A stretch of 64,000 nucleotides of DNA from Synergistaceae bacterium (GTDB lineage Bacteria; Synergistota; Synergistia; Synergistales; Aminobacteriaceae), in NCBI GenBank assembly GCA_031277095.1, contig JAISLU010000001.1:25245-89244 (forward strand), given 5' to 3'. How positions within the stretch are numbered: the stretch's first letter is position 1; each line of letters begins with the position of its first letter. Below, piece by piece: positions 18,832 to 27,548 of the stretch. The position numbers and the translations under genes are program-made. The notes beneath the pieces were generated by a model that was given only the letters and a program-made list of their open reading frames with translations, did not search any database and was not told where the DNA came from.

Positions 18832-19782
18832 ATGCCTGTGAACTTGAAAGGGAAGAGCTTCTTGACGCTTTTGGATTTCAGCCCAGAGGAGATCCTGTAT
18901 CTGCTGAATCTGTCCGCCGACCTGAAGGCGAAAAAACGCTCCGGCGTCAAGGGAACGGCGTTGAGCGGCAAGAACGTGGCCCTTTTGTTCGAGAAAGCCT
19001 CGACGCGTACACGGTGCGCCTTTACCGTGGCCTGCATCGACGAGGGAGGGCACCCCGAGTTTTTGGGGAAAAACGACATCCACTTGGGCGGCAAGGAAGA
19101 CGTCAAAGACACGGCCCGCGTTCTGGGGCGAATGTTCGATGGAATCGAGTTCCGGGGGTTCAAGCAGAGCAGGGTGGAGGAGTTGGCGCAGTGGGCGGGC
19201 GTTCCCGTTTGGAACGGGCTCACGGACGTGGATCACCCCACTCAGGTTCTGGCGGACTTCCTGACTTTGCAGGAAAATTTTGGCAAGGAGCTCAAGGGTC
19301 TTTCTCTGACCTACGTGGGCGACGGGCGCAACAATATGGCAAACGCCTTGATGATCGGTTGCTCCAAAGTGGGCATTCATTTTACCCTCGGGTCGCCGAA
19401 AGAGCTTTTCCCCGACCCCGCGCTGGTGGGCAAGTGCAAGGCGGCCGCCCAGGCCAGCGGGGCCGTCATCAAAATCGTGGAGGACCCCGCGGAGTCCGTC
19501 AAGGGGGCCGACGCTATCTACACCGACGTTTGGGTTTCCATGGGCGAGGAAGACCAAAAAGACGTCCGCGTCAAACTTCTGAAACCCTACCAGGTGAACG
19601 CCGACCTCATGAAGGCCACGGGCAAAACCTCCACGATCTTTTTGCACTGCCTGCCGGCGGTCAAAGGCTACGAAGTCACGGAGGAGGTTTTCGAGTCCCC
19701 GGCCTCCAAGGTCTTCGACGAAGCGGAAAACCGCATGCACACCATCAAGGCCGTCATGGTCGCCACGATAGGAAATCAATAA
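18832..19782 (+). CDS. argF: Ornithine carbamoyltransferase
   Basis: 316 residues. Motifs: carbamoyl-phosphate loop STRTR (57-61), HPTQ near 140, and FLHCLP near 271 for ornithine. The reaction joins carbamoyl phosphate and ornithine to citrulline, or the reverse in the arginine deiminase pathway. The compact start ([20 protein letters not shown]) resembles catabolic ArcB as well as ArgF. With no arc or arg neighbour the direction cannot be fixed. It has its own strong promoter. Confidence 0.95.
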   Translation: MPVNLKGKSFLTLLDFSPEEILYLLNLSADLKAKKRSGVKGTALSGKNVALLFEKASTRTRCAFTVACIDEGGHPEFLGKNDIHLGGKEDVKDTARVLGRMFDGIEFRGFKQSRVEELAQWAGVPVWNGLTDVDHPTQVLADFLTLQENFGKELKGLSLTYVGDGRNNMANALMIGCSKVGIHFTLGSPKELFPDPALVGKCKAAAQASGAVIKIVEDPAESVKGADAIYTDVWVSMGEEDQKDVRVKLLKPYQVNADLMKATGKTSTIFLHCLPAVKGYEVTEEVFESPASKVFDEAENRMHTIKAVMVATIGNQ

Positions 19783-19881
19783 ACGCGGACGAGCAAAGAG
19801 AAAACGGAATAATTAAGAAGAAAATGGAAAAGAATTTATAGAAGAATTATAGAGAAGAGGAAATTGGAGGGAATTGCCGAC

Positions 19882-20067
19882 ATGAATGAATCCCGTGTTT
19901 TCAAGTGCGCGACCTGCGCGCATACCTTCACCCAGGAAGCGGGCGCGCTTTCCCTGCGGTGTCCGGAGTGCCGAGGCAAGACCTTGGTGCTTGTCGAAGG
20001 TCCTTCTCTGAAGGGCGCAAAAAACTGCGGAGGAAACTGCGGCGCTTGCTCCTGCGGCTGTCACTGA
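19882..20067 (+). CDS. Small zinc-ribbon protein
   Basis: 61 residues from ATG 19882, ten bases after ggaggg. Two Cys pairs (CATC and CPEC) form a zinc ribbon. The tail NCGGNCGACSCGCH adds a Cys/His cluster. It resembles small regulatory FmdB-like or hydrogenase-linked zinc-ribbon proteins. No DNA-binding helix is visible. It sits between argF and a bidirectional terminator. Confidence 0.75.
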   Translation: MNESRVFKCATCAHTFTQEAGALSLRCPECRGKTLVLVEGPSLKGAKNCGGNCGACSCGCH

Positions 20068-20100
20068 CCGAAAGGCGTCGCTTTAAAAAAACTATAAAAA

Positions 20101-20147
20101 AATAAACATACCCTATCCCCTTCGGGATTCTGTATGTTTATTTTTTT
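20101..20147. terminator. Bidirectional intrinsic terminator
   Basis: Outer arms aataaacata (20101-20110) and tatgtttatt pair. An inner stem atccc/gggat (20115-20119, 20124-20128) is closed by a cttc loop, and T runs lie on both sides. It separates the zinc-ribbon gene from the convergent rpmB. Confidence 0.8.
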
Positions 20148-20169
20148 GATTTCAGGGGCGCGTATACTT

Positions 20170-20370
20170 TTATACTTTTGCCGCTCTTTTGACGAACCCC
20201 GACTTCAAACACTTGGCGCAGACGCGAACTTTGAAAGTCGTCCCGTCGCCCACGTCGATTCTCGCGCTCTGAAGGTTGACCAGCCAACGGCGGCGCGTAT
20301 GTCTGTTCGAGTGGCTCACCGCATTTCCGGTTACAGGACCACGCCCGCAACATTGACAAACTCTTGCCAT
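20170..20370 (-). CDS. rpmB: 50S ribosomal protein L28, zinc-binding form
   Basis: 66 residues from ATG 20370 ([16 protein letters not shown]), behind ggagag; the ten-codon extension upstream is rejected. It has the typical L28 middle ([14 protein letters not shown]) and two CxxC knuckles (CQCC, CAKC), the C+ form that binds zinc. It is transcribed alone. Confidence 0.95.
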   Translation of the reverse strand: MARVCQCCGRGPVTGNAVSHSNRHTRRRWLVNLQSARIDVGDGTTFKVRVCAKCLKSGFVKRAAKV

Positions 20371-20536
20371 AAATACTCTCTCCTTTCGGCTTCGTCGCAA
20401 ACGCAGGGTATTTTACCACAAGGGATCGAAAAACGGGCGAAAACGCTTTCCCTCGATGGTTTTTTATTGCCTTTATTTCCCTTTATTAATTCTCTTTTAA
20501 TTGCCGATGGGCCGCGATTTGTTCTGCCCCCGAGCC

Positions 20537-20728
20537 TCAGCTGTAATACTCCATTTTGTCGTGTACCACCACCATGGAGTTGAAATCCTCGATTTGAGGA
20601 CGCGGCACGATCACCGGCTCCCGCACGTGTTCGTAGTCCACGTTGACCCGCCTCAAAACGGCGCCTCGTTCCTTATGCCGGACATATCCTTCCGTGTGTA
20701 TCAAGGTGTTGGTCGTGACGATTCTCAT
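20537..20728 (-). CDS. Small unknown protein, 63 residues
   Basis: A strong aaggaggg site seven bases before ATG 20728, and a matching upstream promoter, make this a real gene despite its size. The sequence (MRIVTTNTLIHTEGYVRH...) predicts a beta-rich soluble protein with no Cys and no membrane helix. I do not recognise the family. Confidence 0.6.
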   Translation of the reverse strand: MRIVTTNTLIHTEGYVRHKERGAVLRRVNVDYEHVREPVIVPRPQIEDFNSMVVVHDKMEYYS

Positions 20729-20772
20729 CCTTCGTCCCTCCTTGCGTATATCTCGAATGATCCCTTGCCTTC

Positions 20773-20800
20773 ATTTTATATCAATTTACTTTACTGTAAA
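20773..20800 (-). promoter_or_regulatory. Promoter for the 63-residue gene, overlapping a palindrome
   Basis: Minus strand: TTTACA (20795-20800), 16-base spacer, TAAAAT (20773-20778). The -35 box is part of the perfect 13-base palindrome ctttactgtaaag (20789-20801), a possible operator shared with the divergent tyrS promoter. Confidence 0.45.
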
Positions 20801-20810
20801 GAGATAGGCG

Positions 20811-20840
20811 TTGCCGCCCTTTCGGATAAGCTGATACAAT
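20811..20840 (+). promoter_or_regulatory. Promoter for tyrS
   Basis: TTGCCG (20811-20816), 18-base spacer, TACAAT (20835-20840), 66 bases before the tyrS start. No T-box leader is visible in the short untranslated stretch. Confidence 0.5.
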
Positions 20841-20905
20841 AAAGGACATTGCCGGTCTTTTCAAGAAAACGAGTAGAACAAGGATGAAAATTGGAGGTCT
20901 TTTAG

Positions 20906-22177
20906 ATGCCTGTCAACGCCTATGAGGTTTTGCAAGCGCGTGGATTCGTGGAATGGTGCAGCCAACCCGAGAAGCTGCAGGAGGTTTTTCAGAATGAAAT
21001 GACGACGGTTTACGTGGGGTTCGACCCTACAGCGGACAGTCTGCACGTGGGGCATCTCATTCCCATCATGGCTTTGGGCTGGATTCAGCGCAGCGGGCAT
21101 CGGCCCATAGCCTTGGCTGGCGGCGGAACCGGCCTCATCGGAGATCCATCCGGCAAAAGCAAGGAGCGCAACCTCATCACCATCGAGGAGGTTCGAAACA
21201 ACATCAAGGGAGTCCGCCCTCAGTTGGCGCACTTTCTGGACTTCGACTGCGGGGAAAACTCCGCGCTGCTGGTCAACAACTATGACTGGCTCTCGACGTT
21301 TTCCTTTATCGACGTCCTGCGGGACGTGGGCAAACATTTTTCGGTCAACAACCTGATTGCCCGGGAGTACGTCAAAAGCCGCCTGAGCGACCCCGACAAG
21401 AGTATCTCCTACACGGAATTTTCCTACGTGCTGCTGCAATCGATGGACTTCAGGCATCTTTACGAAACCTACGGCTGCCGCCTTCAAATGGGCGGCAACG
21501 ATCAGCAGGGCAATTTGGTGGCTGGGTCCGATTACGTCCGCAAAGCGGCGGGCGGCGAGGTATTCGGGCTGACGCAGCCCCTGCTCTTGACGTCCTCGGG
21601 GACCAAGTTCGGCAAAACCGAGGAGGGCGCCGTGTGGCTCGATGGGGCGCGAACCAGTCCCTACAAGTTTTATCAGTTCTGGATCAATACCGACGATAAA
21701 GATGTGGAGCGCCTTTTGAAGCTCTTCACCTTTTTGCCCCTGGAGGAAATCGCGTCCATCATGTCCCGGCACGAAAAAGACCCCGCCGCCCGAGAGGCCC
21801 AACGCCGCCTGGCTTTCGAGGCCACGAAACTCGTCCACGGAGAGTCCACGGTCCAGAAGGTCGTCACGGCCAGCGGCGTCCTTTTCGGGTCTGGGGCCAC
21901 GATCGACCAGGAGACCCTGGCGATACTCGAGGACGAAATGCCCTTCACCTCCTTGTCCCTGCCTCTGCCGGCTCCGTTGGTGGACGTCCTGGTTTCCTGC
22001 GGCGCGTGCGAAAGCAAGGGCGAAGCCAGGCGGATCATCAAACAGGGCGGCGTCACGGCCAACGAAATTCGCGTGAAAGACGAGGGAAGCTCTCTCTCCC
22101 GGGAAGCCCTTTTGCACGGCAAATACGTTTTCCTGCGGCTGGGCAAAAAGCGATTCCACCTTGTGGCTTTCGAATAA
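20906..22177 (+). CDS. tyrS: Tyrosyl-tRNA synthetase
   Basis: 423 residues. Class I motifs are seen as HVGHL (HIGH) near residue 48 and KFGKT (KMSKS-like) near 236. The tyrosine-pocket segment is YVGFDPTADSLHVGHL. The anticodon-recognition domain is followed by a C-terminal S4 domain (ARRIIKQGGVTANE). The length is that of bacterial TyrRS type 1. The gene is followed 14 bases later by a GT-like gene and then by an LpxL-like gene. Confidence 0.96.
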   Translation: MPVNAYEVLQARGFVEWCSQPEKLQEVFQNEMTTVYVGFDPTADSLHVGHLIPIMALGWIQRSGHRPIALAGGGTGLIGDPSGKSKERNLITIEEVRNNIKGVRPQLAHFLDFDCGENSALLVNNYDWLSTFSFIDVLRDVGKHFSVNNLIAREYVKSRLSDPDKSISYTEFSYVLLQSMDFRHLYETYGCRLQMGGNDQQGNLVAGSDYVRKAAGGEVFGLTQPLLLTSSGTKFGKTEEGAVWLDGARTSPYKFYQFWINTDDKDVERLLKLFTFLPLEEIASIMSRHEKDPAAREAQRRLAFEATKLVHGESTVQKVVTASGVLFGSGATIDQETLAILEDEMPFTSLSLPLPAPLVDVLVSCGACESKGEARRIIKQGGVTANEIRVKDEGSSLSREALLHGKYVFLRLGKKRFHLVAFE

Positions 22178-22191
22178 TCGAGCGAGAGACG

Positions 22192-23082
22192 ATGAAGGCC
22201 AAAATAGACTGCGTTTGGTACGTTTCTTCTTTTCGCCGCCCTTGGGAGGCCGCCGTGATCGGCAACCTGGCGGCGGCCCTGAAAACGAAAAAAAGCGAGT
22301 TGAAAACTCCGCAGATCTACGTCGAAGGCGGACCGGCGAACTTTCGGGTGGAGGGGATACTGTCCTGGGATTCCCTCACCTTTTTCGAGCGCACGGCCAC
22401 CGTACTCTTCAAGGGGAACCTCTGGCACCTCTGGGGAGAACCCCCCTCCTGGTGGGGATGGATACGGCTTCGCGCCCGAACGGTACACACCCCTTTGGAT
22501 ACGCGGCCCGGGCAGAGAGGGCAATGGAGGGGGCATCCCACCCGTTTTTTTGCGGAGCAGGCCCATGAGGGCGAGAGCGTGATCGTTCCCACCTTCGACG
22601 CCAAGGTTGCCTGGGCCAGCGGCAGAGACGAAGAGGATTCCCAGGCTTCGACGCTGCTTCTGGCCGCTGCGCCCGACCCAAATCTATCCGAAGCTCTTGC
22701 CGAGGCGGGGATCGAAGCTCTTCCACTGGAGGCATCGGAGTCGTCTTTGAAAAGGGGCAGGGCTCTTTTTACCGACGATCACCCTTCGAACGCGCTTCTG
22801 GCCGCGTACCTGACAATGCAGGGGGTGCCGGTCATGGCCCAGGACACTCCCCTGCTGAAGGCCTTGCTGGGACCCGGAGGGTACATTGCCGCGCCCCGCG
22901 GCGGCGATAAATCCGGCTGGACGAAAGCCCTCGGCGACGTGATGTCCGAGAATGGACGTTCGGCGTCAGCCAGCGCCCGCCGTTTTTTGAAGAAAAACTA
23001 CGGGGTTTCCGACGCCGTAGAGTCTCTGGAAAAACTTTACCGATCGGTGACGGGCGCCTCGGCCGTGAAGGAAAAATTTTGA
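22192..23082 (+). CDS. Putative glycosyltransferase-like protein (GT-B-like)
   Basis: 296 residues from ATG 22192. The C-terminal part (TDDHPSNALLAAYLTMQGVPVMAQDTPLLKALLGPGGY) reads like the acceptor/donor cleft of GT-B glycosyltransferases. The N terminus (CVWYVSSFRRPWEAAVIGNLAAAL) could be the first Rossmann half. I cannot assign a family. It overlaps the downstream LpxL-like acyltransferase by four bases, so a role in lipopolysaccharide or a glycolipid is likely by context. Confidence 0.55.
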   Translation: MKAKIDCVWYVSSFRRPWEAAVIGNLAAALKTKKSELKTPQIYVEGGPANFRVEGILSWDSLTFFERTATVLFKGNLWHLWGEPPSWWGWIRLRARTVHTPLDTRPGQRGQWRGHPTRFFAEQAHEGESVIVPTFDAKVAWASGRDEEDSQASTLLLAAAPDPNLSEALAEAGIEALPLEASESSLKRGRALFTDDHPSNALLAAYLTMQGVPVMAQDTPLLKALLGPGGYIAAPRGGDKSGWTKALGDVMSENGRSASASARRFLKKNYGVSDAVESLEKLYRSVTGASAVKEKF

Positions 23083-23939
23083 AGCCGGCGGCTTGGGCGA
23101 TAGAAGGCTTAGGCGCTTTGGCAAAGGGAGGGTGGCGCGGGTCCTGCGTCGCCTTTTTGCTTTGCGCGCTTTTGAAATCCATCGCGCCCAGGGGAAACCG
23201 AATCCTTTCGAACCTCTCCCTCGTCTACCCCGAGAGTACGCCGGCCTGGCGCAAAGACCTGCGCCGCCGTCTTTATGAACATCTGGCCTGGATGGTTACG
23301 GAAATTCTGGTTCTCCAGCGCAACCCCCTGCAAGTGTTCGACTGGATCGAAGAGGTGAGCAACGACCATTATATCGAAAAACCCCTGACCGAGGGCAAGG
23401 GTGTGCTTTTTTTAAGCGGGCATTACGGCAACTGGGAGCTTTTGGCCGCGTGGTACGCCAACTACCTCTCTCAAAGGGGATTCCACGACTTTTACATTGT
23501 CTCCCAGAGTACGAGAGACAAAGACATCGCCCGCCTGATCGCCCGCTACCGGCAAAACGCCGGCATAAAACTCTTGCCTAAAACAACCTCTACTCTTGAA
23601 ATGGTGAAACTTTTAAAGTCGGGTGCTCATATTGCGGCATTGGCGGACATTTCTTGGATAGGCGGGGTCGTTTTGCCTTTTATGGGACATCCCTGCACCC
23701 ACACCCCAGGGCCCGCCGTTCTGGGAACGCTGGCGTCCGTGCCGATAGTCCCCGTCGCGCTCTATCGCAAAGGCCCATTCCGCCACAGGGTGGAATTTTC
23801 CCCTCCCCTCCCCGTCCCGGAAGAAAAAAACCGCCGTCTCAAAGCGGAGCTTTTGACAGGGGAAGTCAGCCGCGCCCTGGAAAAGATCATTGCCCCGCAG
23901 CCGGAGCTATGGTTCTGGTTACACAACAGATGGAAGTGA
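23079..23939 (+). CDS. LpxL/HtrB-family lysophospholipid (lipid A) acyltransferase
   Basis: 286 residues from TTG 23079, overlapping the previous stop (TTGA) with aagga six bases upstream. The N-terminal hydrophobic segment anchors it to the inner membrane. The catalytic H-x4-E is in SGHYGNWELL (near residue 112), and the later LADISWIGG and PFMGHPCTHTPGPA blocks match LpxL/LpxM. It would add secondary acyl chains to lipid A or a related glycolipid, which supports a diderm envelope. Confidence 0.85.
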   Translation: MKPAAWAIEGLGALAKGGWRGSCVAFLLCALLKSIAPRGNRILSNLSLVYPESTPAWRKDLRRRLYEHLAWMVTEILVLQRNPLQVFDWIEEVSNDHYIEKPLTEGKGVLFLSGHYGNWELLAAWYANYLSQRGFHDFYIVSQSTRDKDIARLIARYRQNAGIKLLPKTTSTLEMVKLLKSGAHIAALADISWIGGVVLPFMGHPCTHTPGPAVLGTLASVPIVPVALYRKGPFRHRVEFSPPLPVPEEKNRRLKAELLTGEVSRALEKIIAPQPELWFWLHNRWK

Positions 23940-23984
23940 GATAGGGGCTCCTAAATGAGCCTCAAATCTTGAATTGAAGGTGTT

Positions 23985-24015
23985 TTGACACGAAAAAACA
24001 GCTCTGATGTAGAAT
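23985..24015 (+). promoter_or_regulatory. Candidate promoter for the Ste24-like protease
   Basis: A perfect TTGACA (23985-23990), a 19-base spacer (longer than ideal) and TAGAAT (24010-24015), 68 bases before the start codon. It marks the left end of the AT-richer block. Confidence 0.5.
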
Positions 24016-24082
24016 ATGCGGAGAAACGGACACTGCATGTTTCGATTTCTGAAAAGATAGAACTTCATGATAGGAGATAAAT

Positions 24083-25315
24083 ATGCGTAATATCTATTTT
24101 TACCTCATTATTGCTTTTTTTGTCGCGGATTTTGTTTGGGAACAAATACTGTCGTACCTGGACAGAACACGGATGTCGCCTCTCATGCCGAAAGAGCTGG
24201 AGGGGATATATGATCCCGCGGAGTATGCGAAACAGCAGACGTATCAGAATGAAAATGATCGTTTCGACTTGATTTCCGGCGGATTTTCCTTCGCTGTCGG
24301 CATGGCGTTTCTGTGGTATGGATGGGCCGGATGGATTGACACGTTCCTTCGAAGATACACCAGCAGTCATATCCTGCTGTTGCTGGGCTTTTTTGGAGTG
24401 CTGATCTTTGTGGCATGGCTTATACAGATTCCGTTTGATTGTTACGACACTTTTGTCATTGAGCAGAAGTACGGTTTCAATAAGACGACGCCTCGGACAT
24501 TTGTGACGGACAAGCTAAAAACACTTGCGCTTACATTTGTTTTAACGGGCATTTTGCTGACCATCGTCTTTGTCGTTTATGAGTATACCGGAAAGCGGTT
24601 CTGGCTGCTGGCCTGGGCTGGCGTTTCCGTCGTCTCGCTCATCATCGCGTTCTTTTACTCCGAATGGATCGTTCCGCTTTTCAACAAACAAACTCCGCTC
24701 GAAGAGGGCGAGCTGCGTTCGGCAATCGAGGCTTTCGCCGAAAAAGCCTCCTTCCCGCTCCACAATATCTACATCATTGACGGTTCCAAGCGAAGTACGA
24801 AGTCTAACGCCTATTTCACGGGGTTCGGAAAGAAAAAGCGCATCGTTTTATTCGACACGCTGATTGACGATTTGAGTACGGAAGAAATTGTCGCCGTGCT
24901 TGCGCATGAAGTAGGCCATTATAAAATGAAGCATATTTTCTACATGATACCGATTCCGCTGGCAAGCACCGCGTTTATGCTTTGGGCACTGTCCGTTTTC
25001 TTGGACAATCCGGCCCTGGCGCGCGCGTTGGGAGGAACGGTGCCTTCGTTCCACCTTGGCATGGCCGCCTTTTCTCTGTTGTATTCGCCCTTGTCCGATC
25101 TATTGGATTTGGCGGTAAATTATCTATCCCGTAAACACGAGTACCAGGCCGACACATTTGCTGCCGGGTACGGATTAGGAGACGCGCTCATCGAGTCACT
25201 CAAAAAAATTTCCTCGAAATCGCTGGTCAATCTCACTCCTCATCCCATTGTGGTATTTTGCGACTATTCTCACCCGACGTTGCTGCAAAGGATCCATCAT
25301 ATCCAAAAAACATAG
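24083..25315 (+). CDS. M48 family (CAAX protease 1 / Ste24-like) membrane metallopeptidase
   Basis: 410 residues. The N-terminal half holds four to five membrane helices. The zinc motif HEVGH lies near residue 276, with the third ligand in HEYQADTFAAGYG near 350, and the C terminus has SHPTLLQRI, all as in Ste24/CAAX protease 1. In bacteria the substrates are mostly unknown. The gene is AT-richer than its neighbours and starts a three-gene block of the same composition. It is followed four bases later by a metallophosphoesterase. Confidence 0.92.
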   Translation: MRNIYFYLIIAFFVADFVWEQILSYLDRTRMSPLMPKELEGIYDPAEYAKQQTYQNENDRFDLISGGFSFAVGMAFLWYGWAGWIDTFLRRYTSSHILLLLGFFGVLIFVAWLIQIPFDCYDTFVIEQKYGFNKTTPRTFVTDKLKTLALTFVLTGILLTIVFVVYEYTGKRFWLLAWAGVSVVSLIIAFFYSEWIVPLFNKQTPLEEGELRSAIEAFAEKASFPLHNIYIIDGSKRSTKSNAYFTGFGKKKRIVLFDTLIDDLSTEEIVAVLAHEVGHYKMKHIFYMIPIPLASTAFMLWALSVFLDNPALARALGGTVPSFHLGMAAFSLLYSPLSDLLDLAVNYLSRKHEYQADTFAAGYGLGDALIESLKKISSKSLVNLTPHPIVVFCDYSHPTLLQRIHHIQKT

Positions 25316-25319
25316 CGGC

Positions 25320-26150
25320 ATGAATAGAAAGCGGGCAAAATGGGTTACGGCGGCGACAATTGCGGCGGGGATTTTATTCGGAATTCTGAGTTCATATGTG
25401 CTGACTCTCAAACGTTACGAAATCCACACGTCAAAAATTGACGCTTCAGTGCGGCTACTTCTTATTTCAGACCTTCATAGTTGTTATTACGGCGAAAATC
25501 AAATAGAGCTCGTTTCTGCTATTGAAGCATGTTCCCCTGATGTTCTGATGTTTTGTGGGGATATCGCTGACGACAAAATGCCCATCGACAATGTGCAAGC
25601 TCTGCTGGATGCGGTCGCAAACAAATACCCCTGCTTTTACGTCACCGGTAATCATGAGTTTTGGAGCGGGAAAGTTGATGATATAAAATACTTGTTTCAA
25701 AGTCATGGTGTGACCGTCCTGGAAAGAGGATACGCGCCCCTGTCGATTCGGAGAGAAAAATTTGCCGTCTGCGGCTTGGACGATCCTGTAGGAGGACATT
25801 TCGATTCCGGACTTATTGCCGCTGCCGAAGGAGTAAAGACGGGGTTTTTCTCTGTGCTGTTGTCGCATAGGCCGGAACGATTTCCGCAATATATTCCATA
25901 TGGCTTTGACCTCGTATTGGCCGGACACGCTCACGGAGGACTCTGGCGCATTCCTGGAATTTTGAACGGCCTGATCGCCCCAGATCAGGGTTTTTTTCCA
26001 AAATACGCCGGCGGAGAATACCAAGAGGGGCAGACGACAATGATTGTAAGCAGGGGCTTGGCGCGTGAGTCTACACGTCTCCCGAGATTTTTCAACCCCG
26101 TCGAGCTTGTTGTGATAGATTTGCTTCCACTGGCTCGAATGCAAAACTAA
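25320..26150 (+). CDS. Membrane-anchored metallophosphoesterase (YkuE/YaeI-like)
   Basis: 276 residues from ATG 25320. An N-terminal membrane anchor (ATIAAGILFGILSSYVL) is followed by the calcineurin-like core: SDLHS, GDIADD, GNHEFW, a His in LLSHRPE and GHAHGG. Relatives hydrolyse UDP-diacylglucosamine or other phosphoesters at the membrane. It is coupled to the M48 protease gene and shares its AT-rich composition. Confidence 0.9.
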   Translation: MNRKRAKWVTAATIAAGILFGILSSYVLTLKRYEIHTSKIDASVRLLLISDLHSCYYGENQIELVSAIEACSPDVLMFCGDIADDKMPIDNVQALLDAVANKYPCFYVTGNHEFWSGKVDDIKYLFQSHGVTVLERGYAPLSIRREKFAVCGLDDPVGGHFDSGLIAAAEGVKTGFFSVLLSHRPERFPQYIPYGFDLVLAGHAHGGLWRIPGILNGLIAPDQGFFPKYAGGEYQEGQTTMIVSRGLARESTRLPRFFNPVELVVIDLLPLARMQN

Positions 26151-26215
26151 ATGCAACCTGGGCGACGAGTGTGGGTTGCGATAAATCGTGCAAAAGGGTC
26201 AATAAAGATGATTGA

Positions 26216-27496
26216 TTAATTTACGTAATTGAATACGAGTTTCACAATCCAACAACGGGATATATCGCCGCCAGAAGACTTGCCCTCTCCGGCTACGATA
26301 TAGCCGCCGTCCAACGTCTGCTGAATGGAATGAGCGGCATCATTCAGAACGCTTCCAAGTGCCCGTTGCCAAATAAGTTCTCCCTCGGAACTCAGTTTAA
26401 TAATCCAATAGTCGCTGAGACCGTGATTGTCGGAAACATCTCCATTGTCGGATGCGGAATACCCTGCAACGATATATCCCCCATCCGCTGTCTGTTGAAT
26501 TGAACGGGCTTCATCATCGTCAGAGCCTCCAAAAGATCGCTGCCAGACAAGTTCTCCTGCGGGATTCAGCTTGACAATCCAATAATCAGTCCCGCCGTGA
26601 TTGCCGGAAACGTCTCCATCGTCAGAATTGGATCCTCCGGCGACAATATAGCCTCCGTCCGTTGTCTGCTGAATGGATTGGGCCCATTCTTTTTTAGAAC
26701 CCCCAAAGGACTTCTGCCACTCTATTTCGCCGTTCGAATTCAGTTTGACAATCCGGCAATCATAATCACCGCGGCTGCCCAGCCGGGACCCGGCAGCCGT
26801 AATATAACCGCCGTCCGAGGTCTGCCGCACGAAACTGACCTCATTACCCTCGGATACTCCCGTCGATTTCTGCCATACGATATCTCCATTGGAGTCCAAC
26901 TTCACAACTTGATAAAAAAGCCTTCGCTGTTCCTCCAATACGTTGAGCATTTCCGAAAAAATATAGCTGCCGTCCGCCGTTTGTTGAATGCACAAGGCTC
27001 GATTCATCCCGGATTCCCCATATGTCTTTTGCCAGATCAGTTCTCCTTCTTTACTCAATTTTAGAATCCAACATTGGCTGCTGCTACTTTCTAAATCTAT
27101 ACGCATAGGCAATACAGAAAAACCAGAGGCAATATACCCCCCATCCGCTGTCTCTGCAACAAAGTCTATATAGCCGCGTTCGCCATTACCAAAAGTTTTC
27201 CGCCAAACGCTGTTTCCCTTAGAATCCAGCTTCATGAGCCAGCCGACAACTTTCCCCCGGTTACCCAAAACAGCGCCATTATGGGAAGAAGCGCTTCCGC
27301 CGGCAATATAGCCGCCGTCCGATGTCTGCTGGATAGAAACAGCACTGCCTCTCCTTGAGCCGCCGTAAGATTTCTCCCACTCGATGGAAGGCGAAAGCGC
27401 AGCAGCCTCCAGAGTATTTTTAGAAAGTGCCGCAACAAGCATCATCGACACCCGTATGCACATTTTGGATAGGCTGTGCCTTCGAGCAATACACAC
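26216..27496 (-). CDS. Secreted DGGYIVAG-repeat (propeller-like) protein
   Basis: 426 residues from GTG 27496, nine bases after gagg; the longer upstream frame lacks a site. A basic start and hydrophobic stretch (SMMLVAALSKNTLEAAA) form a signal peptide. The mature protein is about seven repeats of ~50-60 residues with the pattern W-x-K-S-x-G-G-S .. SIQQTxDGGYIVAG .. DYWIVKL..GEL, a family likely to fold as a beta-propeller. It faces the metallophosphoesterase gene and lies directly downstream of ntpB, where subunit D might be expected. The function is unknown, probably surface binding. The composition is AT-richer than its neighbours. Confidence 0.8.
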   Translation of the reverse strand: MCIARRHSLSKMCIRVSMMLVAALSKNTLEAAALSPSIEWEKSYGGSRRGSAVSIQQTSDGGYIAGGSASSHNGAVLGNRGKVVGWLMKLDSKGNSVWRKTFGNGERGYIDFVAETADGGYIASGFSVLPMRIDLESSSSQCWILKLSKEGELIWQKTYGESGMNRALCIQQTADGSYIFSEMLNVLEEQRRLFYQVVKLDSNGDIVWQKSTGVSEGNEVSFVRQTSDGGYITAAGSRLGSRGDYDCRIVKLNSNGEIEWQKSFGGSKKEWAQSIQQTTDGGYIVAGGSNSDDGDVSGNHGGTDYWIVKLNPAGELVWQRSFGGSDDDEARSIQQTADGGYIVAGYSASDNGDVSDNHGLSDYWIIKLSSEGELIWQRALGSVLNDAAHSIQQTLDGGYIVAGEGKSSGGDISRCWIVKLVFNYVN

Positions 27497-27548
27497 GTTT
27501 CGTACCTCGTTTTTGTGATATTTTTGCGTTTGACGTGGGCGCAATTTT

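Noticed and set aside
23944..23962. Hairpin ggctc/gagcc as a terminator after the LpxL-like gene
   Set aside because: Only five pairs and no T run after it.
26153..26179. Inverted repeat gcaacc/ggttgc as a terminator between convergent genes
   Set aside because: Short arms, long loop and no T run; could be chance.
26216..27496. Repeats in the secreted protein taken as a CRISPR-like or DNA repeat array
   Set aside because: The periodicity is at the protein level (about 50-60 residues) with drifting DNA; no spacer-repeat pattern.
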